Source: Ambrosia x helenae
Lineage: Eukaryota > Streptophyta > Magnoliopsida > Asterales > Asteraceae
Direction: 5' to 3'
Assembly: GCA_030844895.1 (NCBI GenBank)
Contig: CM061223.1
Coordinates: forward strand, 16,255,994-16,319,993
Length of the DNA stretch: 64,000 nt
The position numbers were made by a program, and so were the translations under genes. This document shows, piece by piece, positions 1-10,188 of the stretch. Positions within the stretch are counted from its first letter, which is position 1, and every line of letters begins with the position of its first letter. The notes under the pieces are model-generated. The model had not been told where the DNA came from and made no database searches. It saw only the letters and a list, made by a program, of their open reading frames with translations.

Positions 1-448
1 CGTTCATTTTTCTTTTTGTTTCTTTATCGTTCAGTCTAGGGTTTCATTATTTTCTGTAAGTTTGTGTTCTTATTTTCCCTGTATTGTTCTTCATCTTGAT
101 CTGCTGATCTTAACAATCAGCAGATCCAAGTGTATTGTACTTTATATTTGATCTCAGTGATTCCTGAGATCTATTTGGGTATTGGGGGGGTACTTTTCAG
201 GTTTGGGTTAAAAAGAGTTTTGTCACCGTTTTGTCGCCTACATCTTTGTGTTGATATTGTTTAGAGTTTGTGTTGGCTCTGTTATTGTCTCTTGTTGTAT
301 GAAACCCTAAATTTCTACAGTAATGATGCTTCATAGTAGAATCATGACTATCACGTCAACTAGGATTGATTTGTCTTTCAAAAGCACTCGGATAACATCT
401 AGAAAGGGATGGTATCAAGCCGCTGTATATTAAGTATTTTCTAACATC
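1..448. other. Unassigned AT-rich left edge
   Basis: No ORF or family is recognised. The first 330 bases are T-rich and look like a plant 5' leader or first intron (AGGGTTTC near 39, GTAAGT-like context near 55), but no coding exon follows in the window. A perfect 11-bp stem GATCTGCTGAT / ATCAGCAGATC with a 7-base loop lies at 98-126. It could belong to a gene that starts left of the window. Confidence 0.3.
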
Positions 449-597
449 GAGCCGAGGGTCTCACTGGAAGCAGCCTCTCTATTCTTAGGGGTAAAGGTAA
501 GGTTGTCTATATCTTACCCTCCTCAGACCCTACCTTAGCTTTGCTATAGGTGGGATTAACTGAGTATGATGACGATGATGATGATGATGATGATGGA
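449..597 (+). repeat. SINE 3' portion (Au/MetaSINE-like)
   Basis: The segment GAGCCGAGGGTCTC, followed by CAGCCTCTCTATTC, GGGGTAAAGGTAAGG, CCTCAGACCCTACC and a GGGATTA-type end, matches the order of blocks known in the plant Au/MetaSINE 3' half. It ends in a short tandem tail of GATGAT units (566-596), as these SINEs end in simple TTG-type repeats. The tRNA-derived head is not recognisable, so this is a truncated or diverged copy. Confidence 0.6.
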
Positions 598-753
598 AAC
601 AATGATACAAGGAGTAAATAAATACATTAGAAAATAAAGTAATATACATGGAATGAGCCTAAATTAGTCATGATCAAGGCTACAATAGAGACTTGGGAGA
701 AAGATAATGGAAGCAAATAATAATAGTTATATGAACAGTTGTTATTAATATTA

Positions 754-1242
754 CTAGGTTATGTACCCGTGTGATACACGGGTTGAACAATTTAAATTAT
801 ATATATTATAAATATAATTAAGAAAAATTAGTTTAATATTTTATTTAAAATAAAAAAAATTGCCTTTACAACCGAAAAAATATTATATATTCATCAGTCC
901 CTAAATGATTTATTGTAAAAAACATTTTTATTCACAAAAAACTTTTTTCAAACATTCCAAAATGTATCTTCCATACCGTGGCTATTACCTTATAAGACTG
1001 CAGGTACAACAAAACAAAAAAAATCAAAAAAGTAATAAAGGTAAATCTGTTTAGGCTAGGATATAAAAAAATGAAATTAATTTAAAAGCATCTCCTCATC
1101 CGTTAAACCATCCCAATCGAGTCTTGTTCATTTGGAATTTTTAATAAATATTACTTTTGTTAGTTCATAAGCATTTTCAAATTATGTCTAATAATTTATT
1201 TCTAATTTTGTATTATATTAAATGATTTACAAAAAACATAGA

Positions 1243-1274
<32 letters not shown>

Positions 1275-3603
1275 CTGAATTCCAGTAATTATACTAATAA
1301 TTATAGTTGTAACAAATAAAAACTGAATAAGTAATAATTAATAAATAAAGAAACAAATTAAAATAAATGTATTGTTTAAAATAATAAAATGGGAGGCTTT
1401 GTGATGGAGTTCTGTATACTCCATGTGCTGTCTTTTATTACTATAGATAGAAATCGATTAATGTTGATTGATTTATTTTATTTATTTGTTTTGAACAACA
1501 TGAAAGTCTCGCAAAAAAACTTGACTAATTGCATTTTGTTATTCTTAATTTGTTTATTTGACTTTTGAATTTTAAGTATTAAAATTAATATGTATTTGTT
1601 GAGCATAGTTTAACTTCTAAAACAATGACCAAAATAAAAAAAAAAAAAAAAACCTAATAGTCATTTGTCAAATATGGTAACAAAATTAATTTTAAACTTA
1701 GAATAACAGATCAAATATTGTAAAAAGAATCATGTGTTTTCTTTTATTAATGATTTCAGTTACAACTATGATTATTAATGTAATTAATAAAATTCAATTT
1801 AATAAATTTATAATATACTTTTGCAAATAAATTATTATATTTAAATTTGAATTTATTGTATTAAATAATAAAATGAGAGAATTCATGAGGGACTGCCATG
1901 TGTCCCTCATGTGTTTTCTTTTCTTAATGATATATATAAGTTACACCTATGATTATTAATAAATTAGTATAATTAAATTTGAATTTATTGTATTAATTAA
2001 ATAATAAAATGAGAGAATTCATGAGGGAGTGCCATGTGTCCCTCATTTGTTTTCTTTTATTATATAGTGTAGATGTAGATGTAGATGTAGATGTAGATGT
2101 AGATGTAGAAGTGTAGATGTATATGTAGATGTAGATAACTTACAACTATGATTATTAATCAATTGTTATAATTAAATTTGAATATATTGTATTAATTAAC
2201 TAATAAAATGAGAGAATTCATGAGGGAGTGTCATGTGTCCCTCATGTGTTTTCTTTTATTATATAGTGTAGATGTAGATATAGATGCAGATGTAGATGTA
2301 GATATAAGTTACAACTATGATTATTAATCAATTATTATAATTAAATTTGAATTTATTGTATTAATTAAATAATAAAATGAGAGAATTCATGAGGGAGTGC
2401 CATGTGTCACTCATATTTTTTCTTTTATTATATAGTGTAGATGTAGATGTAGATGTAGATAATAAAATGAGAGAATTCATGAGGGAGTGCCATGTGTCCC
2501 TCATGTGTTTTCTTTTATTATATAGTGTAGATGTAGATGTAGAAGTGTAGATGTTGATGTTGATGTTGATGTAGATGTAGATAAGTTACAACTATGATTA
2601 TTAATCAATTATTATAATTAAATTTGAATTTATTGTATTAATTAAATAATAAAATGAGAGAATTCATGAGGGAGTGCCATGTGTCCCTCATATGTTTTCT
2701 TTTATTATATAGTGTAAAAATGTAAATGTAGATGTAGATGTAGATAAGTTACAACTATGATTATTAATCAATTATAATAGTTAAATTTGAATTTATTGTA
2801 TTAATTAAATAATAAAATGAGAGAATTCATGAGGGAGTGCCATGTGTCCCTCATATGTTTTCTTTTATTATATAGTGTAGATGTAGATGTAGATATAGAT
2901 GTAGATAATAAAATGAGAGAATTCATGAGGGAGTGTCATGTGTCCCTCATGTGTTTTCTTTTATTATATAGTGTAGATGTAGATGTAGATGTAGATGTAG
3001 ATAAGTTACAACTCTGATTATTAATCAATTATAATAATTAAATTTGAATTTATTGTATTAATTAAATAATAAAATGAGAGAATTCATGAGGGAGTACCAT
3101 GTGTCCCTCGTGTGTTTTCTTTTATTATATAGTATAGATATAGATATAGAAGTGTAGATGTAGATGTAGATGTAGATAAGTTACAACTATGATTATTAAT
3201 CAATTATAATAATTAAATTTGAATTTATTGTATTAATTAAATAATAAAATGAGAGAATTCATGAGGGAGTACCATGTGTCCCTCATATGTTTTCTTTTAT
3301 TATATAGTGTAGATGTAGATGTAGATGTAGATGTAGATGTAGATAATAAAATGATAGAATTCATGAGGGAGTGCCATGTGTCCCTCATGTGTTTTTCTTT
3401 TATTATATAGTGTAGATGTAGATGTAAGTGTAGATAAGTTACAACTATGATTATTAATCAATTGTTATGATTAAATTTGAATTTATTGTATTAATTAATA
3501 ATAAAATGAGAGAATTAATGAGAGAGTGCCAATAATAAAATGAGAGAATTAATGAGAGAATGCCATGTGTCCCTCATTGTTTTCTTTTATTATATAGTGT
3601 AGA
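754..3603 (-). mobile_element. Helitron candidate, minus strand
   Basis: On the minus strand the left boundary reads as a Helitron 3' end: hairpin CCCGTGT-ATC-ACACGGG, eight bases, then CTAG followed by T (plus coordinates 754-784). The outermost minus-strand 5' end, TCTACACTATATAATAAAAG, sits at 3584-3603 and is preceded by A, as expected for insertion between A and T. No Rep/helicase coding is present, so it would be non-autonomous. That the two ends belong to one element is inferred. The 5' end is present many times (see the array). Confidence 0.55.
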
Positions 3604-3620
3604 TGTAGATGTAGATAGAA
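1869..3620 (-). repeat. Tandem array of Helitron 5'-end units with GTAGAT hexamers
   Basis: About eleven units carry, in plus orientation, AATAAAATGAGAGAATTCAT, GAGGGAGTGCCATGTGTCCC, TTTTATTATATAGTGTAGAT and then a variable run of GTAGAT. Most units are about 170-190 bp and also carry TTACAACTATGATTATTAAT and AATTTGAATTTATTGTATTA. Some are short units of about 85-110 bp that repeat only the first part (near 2458, 2906, 3341). Each unit holds one copy of the presumed Helitron 5' terminus next to hexamer repeats. Open frames across it (for example 2817-3017) are repeat translations, not genes. Confidence 0.85.
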
Positions 3621-3714
3621 TGTACTATAACAACAAACTAGTATACTGTATTTTTTATTCGCATTACATCTTAATCTTTCCATTATCATTGCGTTATATA
3701 AATTTGGTTACGAA

Positions 3715-4310
3715 TGTTGGAATTTTAGAATGATGTATGGAATTTAATTGCTATTTAATGAAATTATTAAGAAGACTCTTGAATTGAGTCATTTATTTCA
3801 CTTTATTAGAATTTTATGACACTAATGAAGATTAAACTCTTGTTAAATGTTGATAAATGAGAGACTTTATGTCTCTAATTATCATGACAATTATTATTTA
3901 ATAATTGATGAATTAATTTAGTCTCTTCATATGTCTACTATTTTGCATAAAAAGACGAGGTTTATGTGCCTTATTTTTATTTTGAGAAGTCTTGCTACAA
4001 AGAAGAGAAGAGAGTTGAACAAGAGAAATACTTTGTGTATTACTCAAAATAACATCAAGCAAAGAAACCTTGGTATATTTCTTTGTCTCACTGAATAAAG
4101 AGATGAGTGCTCTCTAAACATCATCTTCACCTCTCAATGTTTCAACACACTAATTTATCCGGTGTAACCTCGGGCGTGTGGCCTTCTCCGGCAGTACAGA
4201 CTGCTTCGGCTATTGTACCCTGGGAGACAGACGCGTTGTCTTTAGTAGAGGCACGAAATCTGTTTTAAAGGAAGCGTGTTGAACACGTGTCTTGGCCACA
4301 ACCGTCAACA
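3715..4310 (+). mobile_element. Probable solo LTR (Copia-like)
   Basis: The segment opens with TGTTGG and closes with CAACA, a 5-bp terminal inverted repeat typical of LTRs. It contains a TATA-like GCATAAAAAG (about 3946), AATAAAG (about 4094) and a GC-richer U5-like part ending GTGTTGAACACGTGTCTTGG. No target duplication, PBS or internal coding region is seen alongside. A second TGTTGGAAT-starting segment with a similar U5 motif occurs near 49656-51450. Confidence 0.45.
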
Positions 4311-4548
4311 TTAGTTTGTTTATTCTTGCAGGCAAGAATGATCATACAAAAGGACATGGTTCAAGGTTTCATTGAAGACTATGCAAAGATTCATATAAGA
4401 AGATGCAATTCAAACTCTTATTGAAGACTTCGGTTTGAATCATTTTATGATGTATTTTATTTTATTTTTGTTTGGATTTGTACACGGTACGAGTACTACA
4501 ATTTCCCAAATGTATATAGAGTGTGTCTCTATTATTTTTATTCATATT

Positions 4549-4557
4549 ATTTTTATA
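4549..4557 (+). repeat. Target site duplication, left (MULE)
   Basis: ATTTTTATA here is repeated exactly at 7365-7373, immediately outside the other end of the element. A 9-bp duplication is the hallmark of Mutator-like elements. Confidence 0.85.
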
Positions 4558-4863
4558 GAGAAAGTGTAGGGTACAAAGTCTCTTATCCTACAAAGTGTAG
4601 GAAGCCACAAAATGATGCCACGTGGGACTTGTCTGTTTTTACTCTATAACTGATTAGAGGGGTAGTATAGTCAATTGGACATATCAATTAATCACATTTA
4701 TTATCAAATCCCTGTTTTATCGTTCATCAATTTTTCAAATTTCATAACTGATTCCATAATATACGATTATCAATTCTTACCATATTCAAAAATCTACAAT
4801 CATAGTCGATCACTGGTTCAATTTTTTTACGAAAATCATAATCAATTTGCCGAGTTCTTCACC

Positions 4864-5856
4864 ATGTTCGGTATGTACTCTGTTTTTATTGTTTTTCAAT
4901 TAATCGTGATCTTACTCTTAATTTGTGTTTTCAGATCTAAACAATGAACCTGAATTCTTATTCGATGAAGAACATGAAGTTGTTGATCCTCATAATCTCA
5001 ATTTTGAAGGTTAGTTTCTACTGTTTTGAAGTTTTTTTAGATCAGTGATGTTACAGAGGTTGAGCATTCCATTAAAATTTTTTATGTAGATATTATACAT
5101 GAAGATGTAAACAACACTGATGAACATATTGGTGAGAGTTTTGATTTCATGGTTGAACACAGAAGGATGCAAGGTATTTTTTTGATGTTTTGTGGTTTTG
5201 AAGATAATCATTTGCGTTTTAGGATTAATAACATGCGTTTTAATATAACTGGTTGTATGATCGTATTGATAACATTTCTGAATGCGTTTTAGTATGTTTT
5301 ATACATGCGTTTTGTTGATTTTATTAAAATCTGATGAACTGCTGATGAAGTTATTAATTATTGCTGATGAAACTGCTGATGAAGTTAATAAGTACTGCTG
5401 ATGAAGTGCTAAGGTTAATAAGTACTGCTGATCAAACAACTGATGGGCTTATAACTACTGATGAATGATAACCACTGACGAGTAACTAACTATCAGTGGT
5501 TTCTCTCATCAGTGGTTGTGCAGTACTTTCATTATCAGTAGTTAACTTCTTCATCAGTAGTATCAATCAGCAGTTCATCAGATTTTACTCCTCTGTTTTA
5601 TACATGCGCTTTAGTAGTTTTCATTTTTTACCCATTTTAATGATCCAATATATGTACATACATGCGTTTTACAATGTTTCAAATGCGTTTTAATACATTT
5701 GAAACCACAATGCAGATTTGTGGGGAGGTAGGACATGATCGTCGGAAACACAAGTTAAAAACCACAATGCTACAAGATGAGAATAAGGAAGATGAAAATG
5801 CAGAAGACCAAGGAATTGATCATCAAGGAGTTAAAGACCAAGTGGATGAGGACTGA
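4864..5856 (+). CDS. MULE micro-gene A: predicted 4-exon, 96-aa acidic protein
   Basis: Predicted exons are 4864-4870, 4935-5009, 5090-5173 and 5732-5856, with GT and AG at each border and a consistent reading phase throughout (291 nt including TGA). The N-terminus is MFDLNNEPEF, which contains DLNNEP, a match to the DLNxxP class of EAR repression motif. The rest is acidic (DEEHEVVDP, later NKEDENAEDQ), with one basic patch HDRRKHKLK. No known domain is recognised. Intron 3 carries ATGCGTTTT repeats. It may be a remnant of the N-terminus of a FAR1/MURA-type transposase gene or a captured host gene. The splice model, especially the exon 4 acceptor, is inference. Confidence 0.45.
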
Positions 5857-6890
5857 TTTTTTATGATTTTTAATGCTTGCGTTTTAGTAATAATGAATGC
5901 GTTTTAGTATACTATATACAGTTGCAGATTTTACCATGTTTAATGAATGCGTTTTGTGATTATTGAATGCGTTTTAGTATATGTTTCTATAGCTTATACA
6001 TATTTTTTAATCATTTTATTGAATGCGTTTTATTGTTTTAATAGATGCGTTTTACTAATAAACATTTATATATATAATCATTCATTACATATGGCATAGA
6101 TCACCATCCATGCCCCATTTTTAAACATCCAAAAACCCAAAAAAAAAAAAAACCAAAAAACCAAAAAACCACATCCAAGAAAACATACTAACTTAAAAGC
6201 CAAAAAACTACCAAACAAACCACCCACCACATTCATAAACCACCAATCCCATTCAGTCTTTGTTGTTTAAGATTTCATCCCTCCCCTTCCTCTTAGCTTC
6301 CATGTTTGACCAGATGGCTTCTTCTGTGTTTTTCAGACTGTGATAGATCAAATGATCAAAAGATTCTTGTTGAACACCCTTCTTTGGGTTATCTACATCT
6401 TTCTTTAACTTTCTCAAATCTTTTAAAGGAGTTTGGAAATCATCATCAGACCCTGGATCCCTTGGTTGTTCTGCTTAAGACATCAAAACAAACAACAACA
6501 ATGCATAATTTTACATAAGAATTATATCACTGAAGGCGTTTTATTATATCACTGAAGGCGTTTTACTGCATAATATGACAGTCTTAGTATCATTAGTAAA
6601 ACGCATCTACTAAATTACAAAACGCATTTATAACAGAATCATCCAATTTTTCATACAACAGGTTACTAAACATCTTATTCATCAGTAACATTAGTAAAAC
6701 GAATCCATAATTAACTAAAACGCCTCCATCAATAACAATCAGTTACATTCAGTAACATTCGTCCAACTTAAAACAAAAAAATTATCTAATGCATTACTAA
6801 ATTCATAAAATGCCTCTACTAAAACTTCAAAACGCATCTGCAACTATAGATCACCAAAACATCATACTAATCAGTAAAACGCCTTTACTT
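5213..6890. repeat. ATGCGTTTT motif cluster in mirror orientation
   Basis: About a dozen ATGCGTTTT or close variants (5214, 5233, 5282, 5307, 5664, 5683, 5895, 5947, 5968, 6027, 6048) face right. A matching set in the opposite orientation (AAAACGCATC or AAAACGCCTC at 6599, 6618, 6720, 6831, 6879) faces left, with a crossover around 6060-6560. Clustered motifs pointing in from both ends resemble subterminal transposase-binding repeats. Confidence 0.7.
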
Positions 6891-7026
6891 TTTTCACGTC
6901 CTTCACCTGTTTTAGGTTTTTAAAGTAAAATCATGAAGTAAATTAAAGTAAAATACGATCAAAATACGATCAAAATTAAAGTAAAATCATGAACAATTCA
7001 TTACCTGATTTGCGTTTTGGAGGCAT
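6253..7026 (-). CDS. MULE micro-gene B: predicted 2-exon, 79-aa basic protein
   Basis: Exon 1 is 7026-7005 (22 nt, MPPKRKS, resembling a nuclear localisation signal). The donor follows immediately as GTAATG. Exon 2 is 6470-6253, after the acceptor AAGCAG. Together they give exactly 240 nt including TGA, in frame. The product has EQPRDPGSDDDFQTP, then DLRKLKKDVDNPKKG, a probable helix SFDHLIYHSLKNTEEAIW, and a basic C-terminus EAKRKGRDEILNNKD. The intron is full of AAAACGCAT motifs. It converges on micro-gene A, like mudrA/mudrB of MuDR, although no sequence similarity to those proteins is claimed. Confidence 0.5.
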
Positions 7027-7364
7027 ATTTGTTGATATGATTAGTGTTTCTCCGATGCTCTGTTTTTTGATTTTTGATTTTTGGACTTCGGTGTCAGTTT
7101 TGATTTTTGGAGAATCAATCGCACGCATAAAATGAAGTAACCGTCAATTAATGAGGTTGATTTGGGCGCTGGATTAAAAAATTCAAATTATTTTAGTTTG
7201 TAATTTGTCTGTTTTACCCTCAAATTGATAACTGCCATTAATGACAAACGTGAGTAATTAATGTACGATGTTTTCCTTATAAAACGCAGAAGGTGGGAGA
7301 TGAAGGGCCAGGATGGCTTCTCACACTTTGTAGGTTAAGAAGGCTTTGTACGTTAGCCGGCCTC

Positions 7365-7373
7365 ATTTTTATA
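7365..7373 (+). repeat. Target site duplication, right (MULE)
   Basis: This is the exact repeat of ATTTTTATA at 4549-4557 and closes the MULE. Confidence 0.85.
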
Positions 7374-7629
7374 AAATCGTGACCCATCTCCTCTAGAAAT
7401 AATTTTCTCATATTATCCCAGTTCATTGCTTGTTTATTTATAACTCACAGCTTAGTTTAGGCTATCACCTAGTCAATTAATGATAGAGAGTATTTGTTTG
7501 AATTACACGAAAACATGTAGATACTATACCTGATGCTTTCCTGTATTATACTATGATAAGATCGGTTAAACAATTGGCCCTATGTGTACTTTAATTTTAC
7601 GGTTAATCCTAAATCGACAATATGTTATC

Positions 7630-7985
7630 ATATCTCACCCAATAACCAATCAAGTAATTACATATGTAAAGTGCTAGCGCCATTTTAATCGGCGAGCTAA
7701 AGGACTCGGCTCCATCTTTGCCGGCACTGAAAAAGAGCGAGGATGAGCCTGCTATATTTTAGTTGGCACAGAAAAAGAGTTCCACCAATCAAATAATTAC
7801 ATGTGTAAAGTGTCGGCACCAGTTTAGCCCCTGGGCTAAAGAAGCCTGCTCCATTTTACCGACACAAAGCTTCCCTATTTTTTTATGCCTGCAAAAATGA
7901 AGTTAGCTCCGTGTGTCAAAACCTTACACATGTAGTTATTTGATTAGTTAATCAGATTAGATGCTATTACAATAAACTTATATAA
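7630..7985. mobile_element. Foldback/MITE-like element, copy 1
   Basis: AACCAATCAAGTAATTACAT near 7649 is inverted as ATGTAGTTATTTGATTAGTT near 7930. Between them are internal repeats of GGCACAGAAAAAGAG, GGGCTAAAG and TTACCGACACA. A diverged relative with longer arms lies at 9572-10188. The ends and target duplication are not clear. Confidence 0.5.
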
Positions 7986-8100
7986 GGCCGACTGGAGCCA
8001 AGTGCAAGGTAGACGACCACCCAATGCCTATTATCACGGGGTCCAACTTTATTTATACAACTATATTATATATTAAAATAAGAATATAACTTTTTAAAAG

Positions 8101-8335
8101 AAAACCGACTAGGATCATTGGCGAAGCTTTATAGGGGCGGGAGTGGGCGCCCCCCTGAAATTTTCGCTCAAAAGTTTCGGTTATATAGTATCCATATAGA
8201 CTTTTTTTTTGTTATATAAGGTTTCGACCCCCGTAACCGGTGACTTCTAACCCCTCCCCCCGAGATTTCCGCTCAAGTTTCGACACTGACTAGGGTGGGA
8301 TTAACCGTTAAAACTACACATTATATATACATTAG
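8101..8335 (+). repeat. GC-rich GGGGCGGGAGTGGGCGC-type repeat
   Basis: The segment holds GGGGCGGGAGTGGGCGCCCC followed by TGAAATTTTCGCTCA, then a second GACCCCCGTAACCGG block. A similar start, GGGGCGGGAGGGGGCGGCCG with TGAATTTTCG, recurs near 36018. It is a dispersed repeat of unknown class with no coding capacity. Confidence 0.4.
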
Positions 8336-8342
8336 TTTTAAA

Positions 8343-9360
8343 ACTTTCATGAATAGTACTAGCGGAGTTACTATTCAACTCCGTTAAGTTACTATTTAAC
8401 TCAGTTAAGTTGCTATTTAGCTTAACGGAGTTACTATTCAACTCTTTAGGTTACTATTCAACTCCGTCAAGTTACTATTTATTTGCAATTTAGCTTAACG
8501 GAGTTACTATTCAACTCCGTTAGGTTACTATTCAACTCCGTCAAGTTACCATTTACTCTGCTTTTTTAATTTTTTTTCCTAATACCGTTTTTTTTTCTCC
8601 GTTAAGTTACTATTTAACTCTATTTTTTTTAATTTTCTTCACTTAACTCTATTAGGCTACAACTCAATTCCGTCATTTTACTACTCAACTCAACTCCGTC
8701 AACTACTATCCAACTCCGTAAAGTTACTGTTCAAGGCCGTCAAGTTACTATTCAACTCCACTCAACGCCGTTAGGTTACTACTCAACTTCGTTAGGCTAC
8801 TGTTCAACTCCGTTAGCTTAACGGAGTTGCTATTCAACTACGTTAAGTATTTAACTCCGTCAAGTTACTATTTACTCTGTTTTCTTTTTTGTTTTTTTTC
8901 CGCAACTCCTTTTTTTCCTCTGTTAAGTTACTATTTAGTTTTTTTTTTAATTTTCTTTACTCAACTCCGTTAGGCTACTACTCAATTCCGTCATGGTACA
9001 ACTCAACTCAACTCCGTCAACTACTATCCAAGTCGGTCAATTGACTCAATTTACTATTTAAGGCCGGCAAGTTACTATTCAACTCCACTCAACGCTGTTA
9101 GGTTACTACTCAACTCCGTTAGGCTACTATTCAACTCCGTTAGCTTAACGGCGTTACTATTGAACTCTGTCAAGTTACTATTTACTCTGTTCTTTTAATT
9201 TATTTTTTCCCGCAACTCCTTTTTTCCTCCGTTAAGTTACTATTTAACTATGTACTACTCAATTCTGTCATGTTACTACTCAACTCAACTCCATCAACTA
9301 CTATCCAACTCTGTCAAGTAACTATTCAAGGCCGACAAGTTACTATTCAACTCCGTTAAT
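8343..9360 (+). repeat. Degenerate CAACTCCGTTA minisatellite, ~1 kb
   Basis: Roughly twenty-base units of the form TTACTATTCAACTCCGTCAA or TTAGGTTACTACTCAACTCC repeat imperfectly across the whole segment. Blocks with CTTTTTTAATTTTTTTTCC recur about every 300-350 bp (8565, 8885, 9190), so there is a higher-order repeat. No gene is present. Confidence 0.8.
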
Positions 9361-9499
9361 TATTGGTTCGCCACATCAGATCCGAAAGCCAATATTGTTG
9401 CAACTTATACACCAGTAACAAACACTGGAATATTAAAAGCAAGACTGTTGTAATACTAAAAGAAATTGCGTCGTCCTTCAACTGTTGTGCGTTACATAC

Positions 9500-9555
9500 A
9501 CAGAACTATATACCGGTTTAACCTAGGCGTAACGCGCCGCCTCGATTACCACTAG
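9500..9555 (+). mobile_element. Possible Helitron 3' terminus
   Basis: A short stem GGCG-TAACG-CGCC (9526-9538) is followed after 13 bases by CTAG (9552-9555) and then T, the arrangement of a Helitron 3' end. If correct, the minisatellite at 8343-9360 would be internal to the element. A motif near 8350 (ATGAATAGTACTAGC) resembles 16082-16092 in reverse complement and 45672, which may be 5' regions of the same family. The stem is short, so this is tentative. Confidence 0.3.
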
Positions 9556-9571
9556 TTAGGACAAATTTTGA

Positions 9572-10188
9572 AAGGAAAAGTTTGAAAATGAGCATGTTGA
9601 ACAACTTTTATTTTTAATCAAAATAGATGTTGACTTCATCCATTTTAGAAATAGTTAAATTAACCATAACCCACCAATCATATGAAGCCAAGTAAGCTCT
9701 TCGGGCATCAAGGGCGCCAATTTAGCCGACACAGAGGTACACTTGGGGTAACATCTCACACAAATAACCAATTAAGTAATTACATATATAAAGCATTGAT
9801 GCCATTTTATTCAGGAGATAAAGAAGTCGGCTCGATCTTTGTTAGCACTAAAAAAGAGCAAGGTTATAGCCGGTGGGCTAAAGGAGTTGGATCCATTTTT
9901 ATCGACACAGAGATCCCCACTTTTTCTGTGCCGGCAAATATGAAATCGGCTCCTTGTACCGAAACTTTACACATTTGGTTATTTGATTGGTTAATTTGGT
10001 GAGATTTGTACCCCCAAGTGTACATCTATGCCGGCTAAAATGGTGTACAAAAGAGCATACTTGTCTTCATATGATTGGTGGATTTTAGCTTGAATATTTT
10101 TATTAAAATGGATAAAGTCAATGTATATTTTGATTAAAAATAAAAAGTTGATCAACATGCTCTTTTTCATGGTTTTCCCGTTTGTAAA
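9572..10188. mobile_element. Foldback element, copy 2, arms ~230 bp
   Basis: The left arm (about 9572-9803) and right arm (about 9967-10188) are long imperfect inverted repeats. GAGCATGTTGAACAAC matches the complement of GTTGATCAACATGCTC, and CCACCAATCATATGAAG matches the complement of TTCATATGATTGGTGG. The spacer has no real gene, and the 106-aa frame at 9682-10002 is arm sequence. It is the same family as 7630-7985. The target duplication is not resolved. Confidence 0.6.

Larger units (their letters stand above)
4558..7364. mobile_element. Mutator-like element (MULE), 2.8 kb, two small genes
   Basis: The terminal inverted repeats are about 50 bp and begin GAG. Inside them GTACAAAG, CCTACAAAGTGT and GAAGCCA occur in the same order at both ends, with one small indel. 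The element is flanked by the 9-bp duplication ATTTTTATA. It lacks a full MURA/FAR1 transposase, so it is a non-autonomous or internally deleted MULE. Two convergent multi-exon ORFs point inward, and many copies of ATGCGTTTT (left half) or its complement (right half) fill the introns and the centre. Confidence 0.85.

Noticed and set aside
2817..3017. 66-aa repetitive frame with VDVDVD
   Set aside because: It is a translation of the GTAGAT hexamer and Helitron-end repeat; neighbouring units lack the frame.
1869..3620. Regular repeat array resembling CRISPR
   Set aside because: Units are ~85-190 bp with slipped hexamers in plant nuclear DNA; there are no short palindromic repeats with unique spacers.
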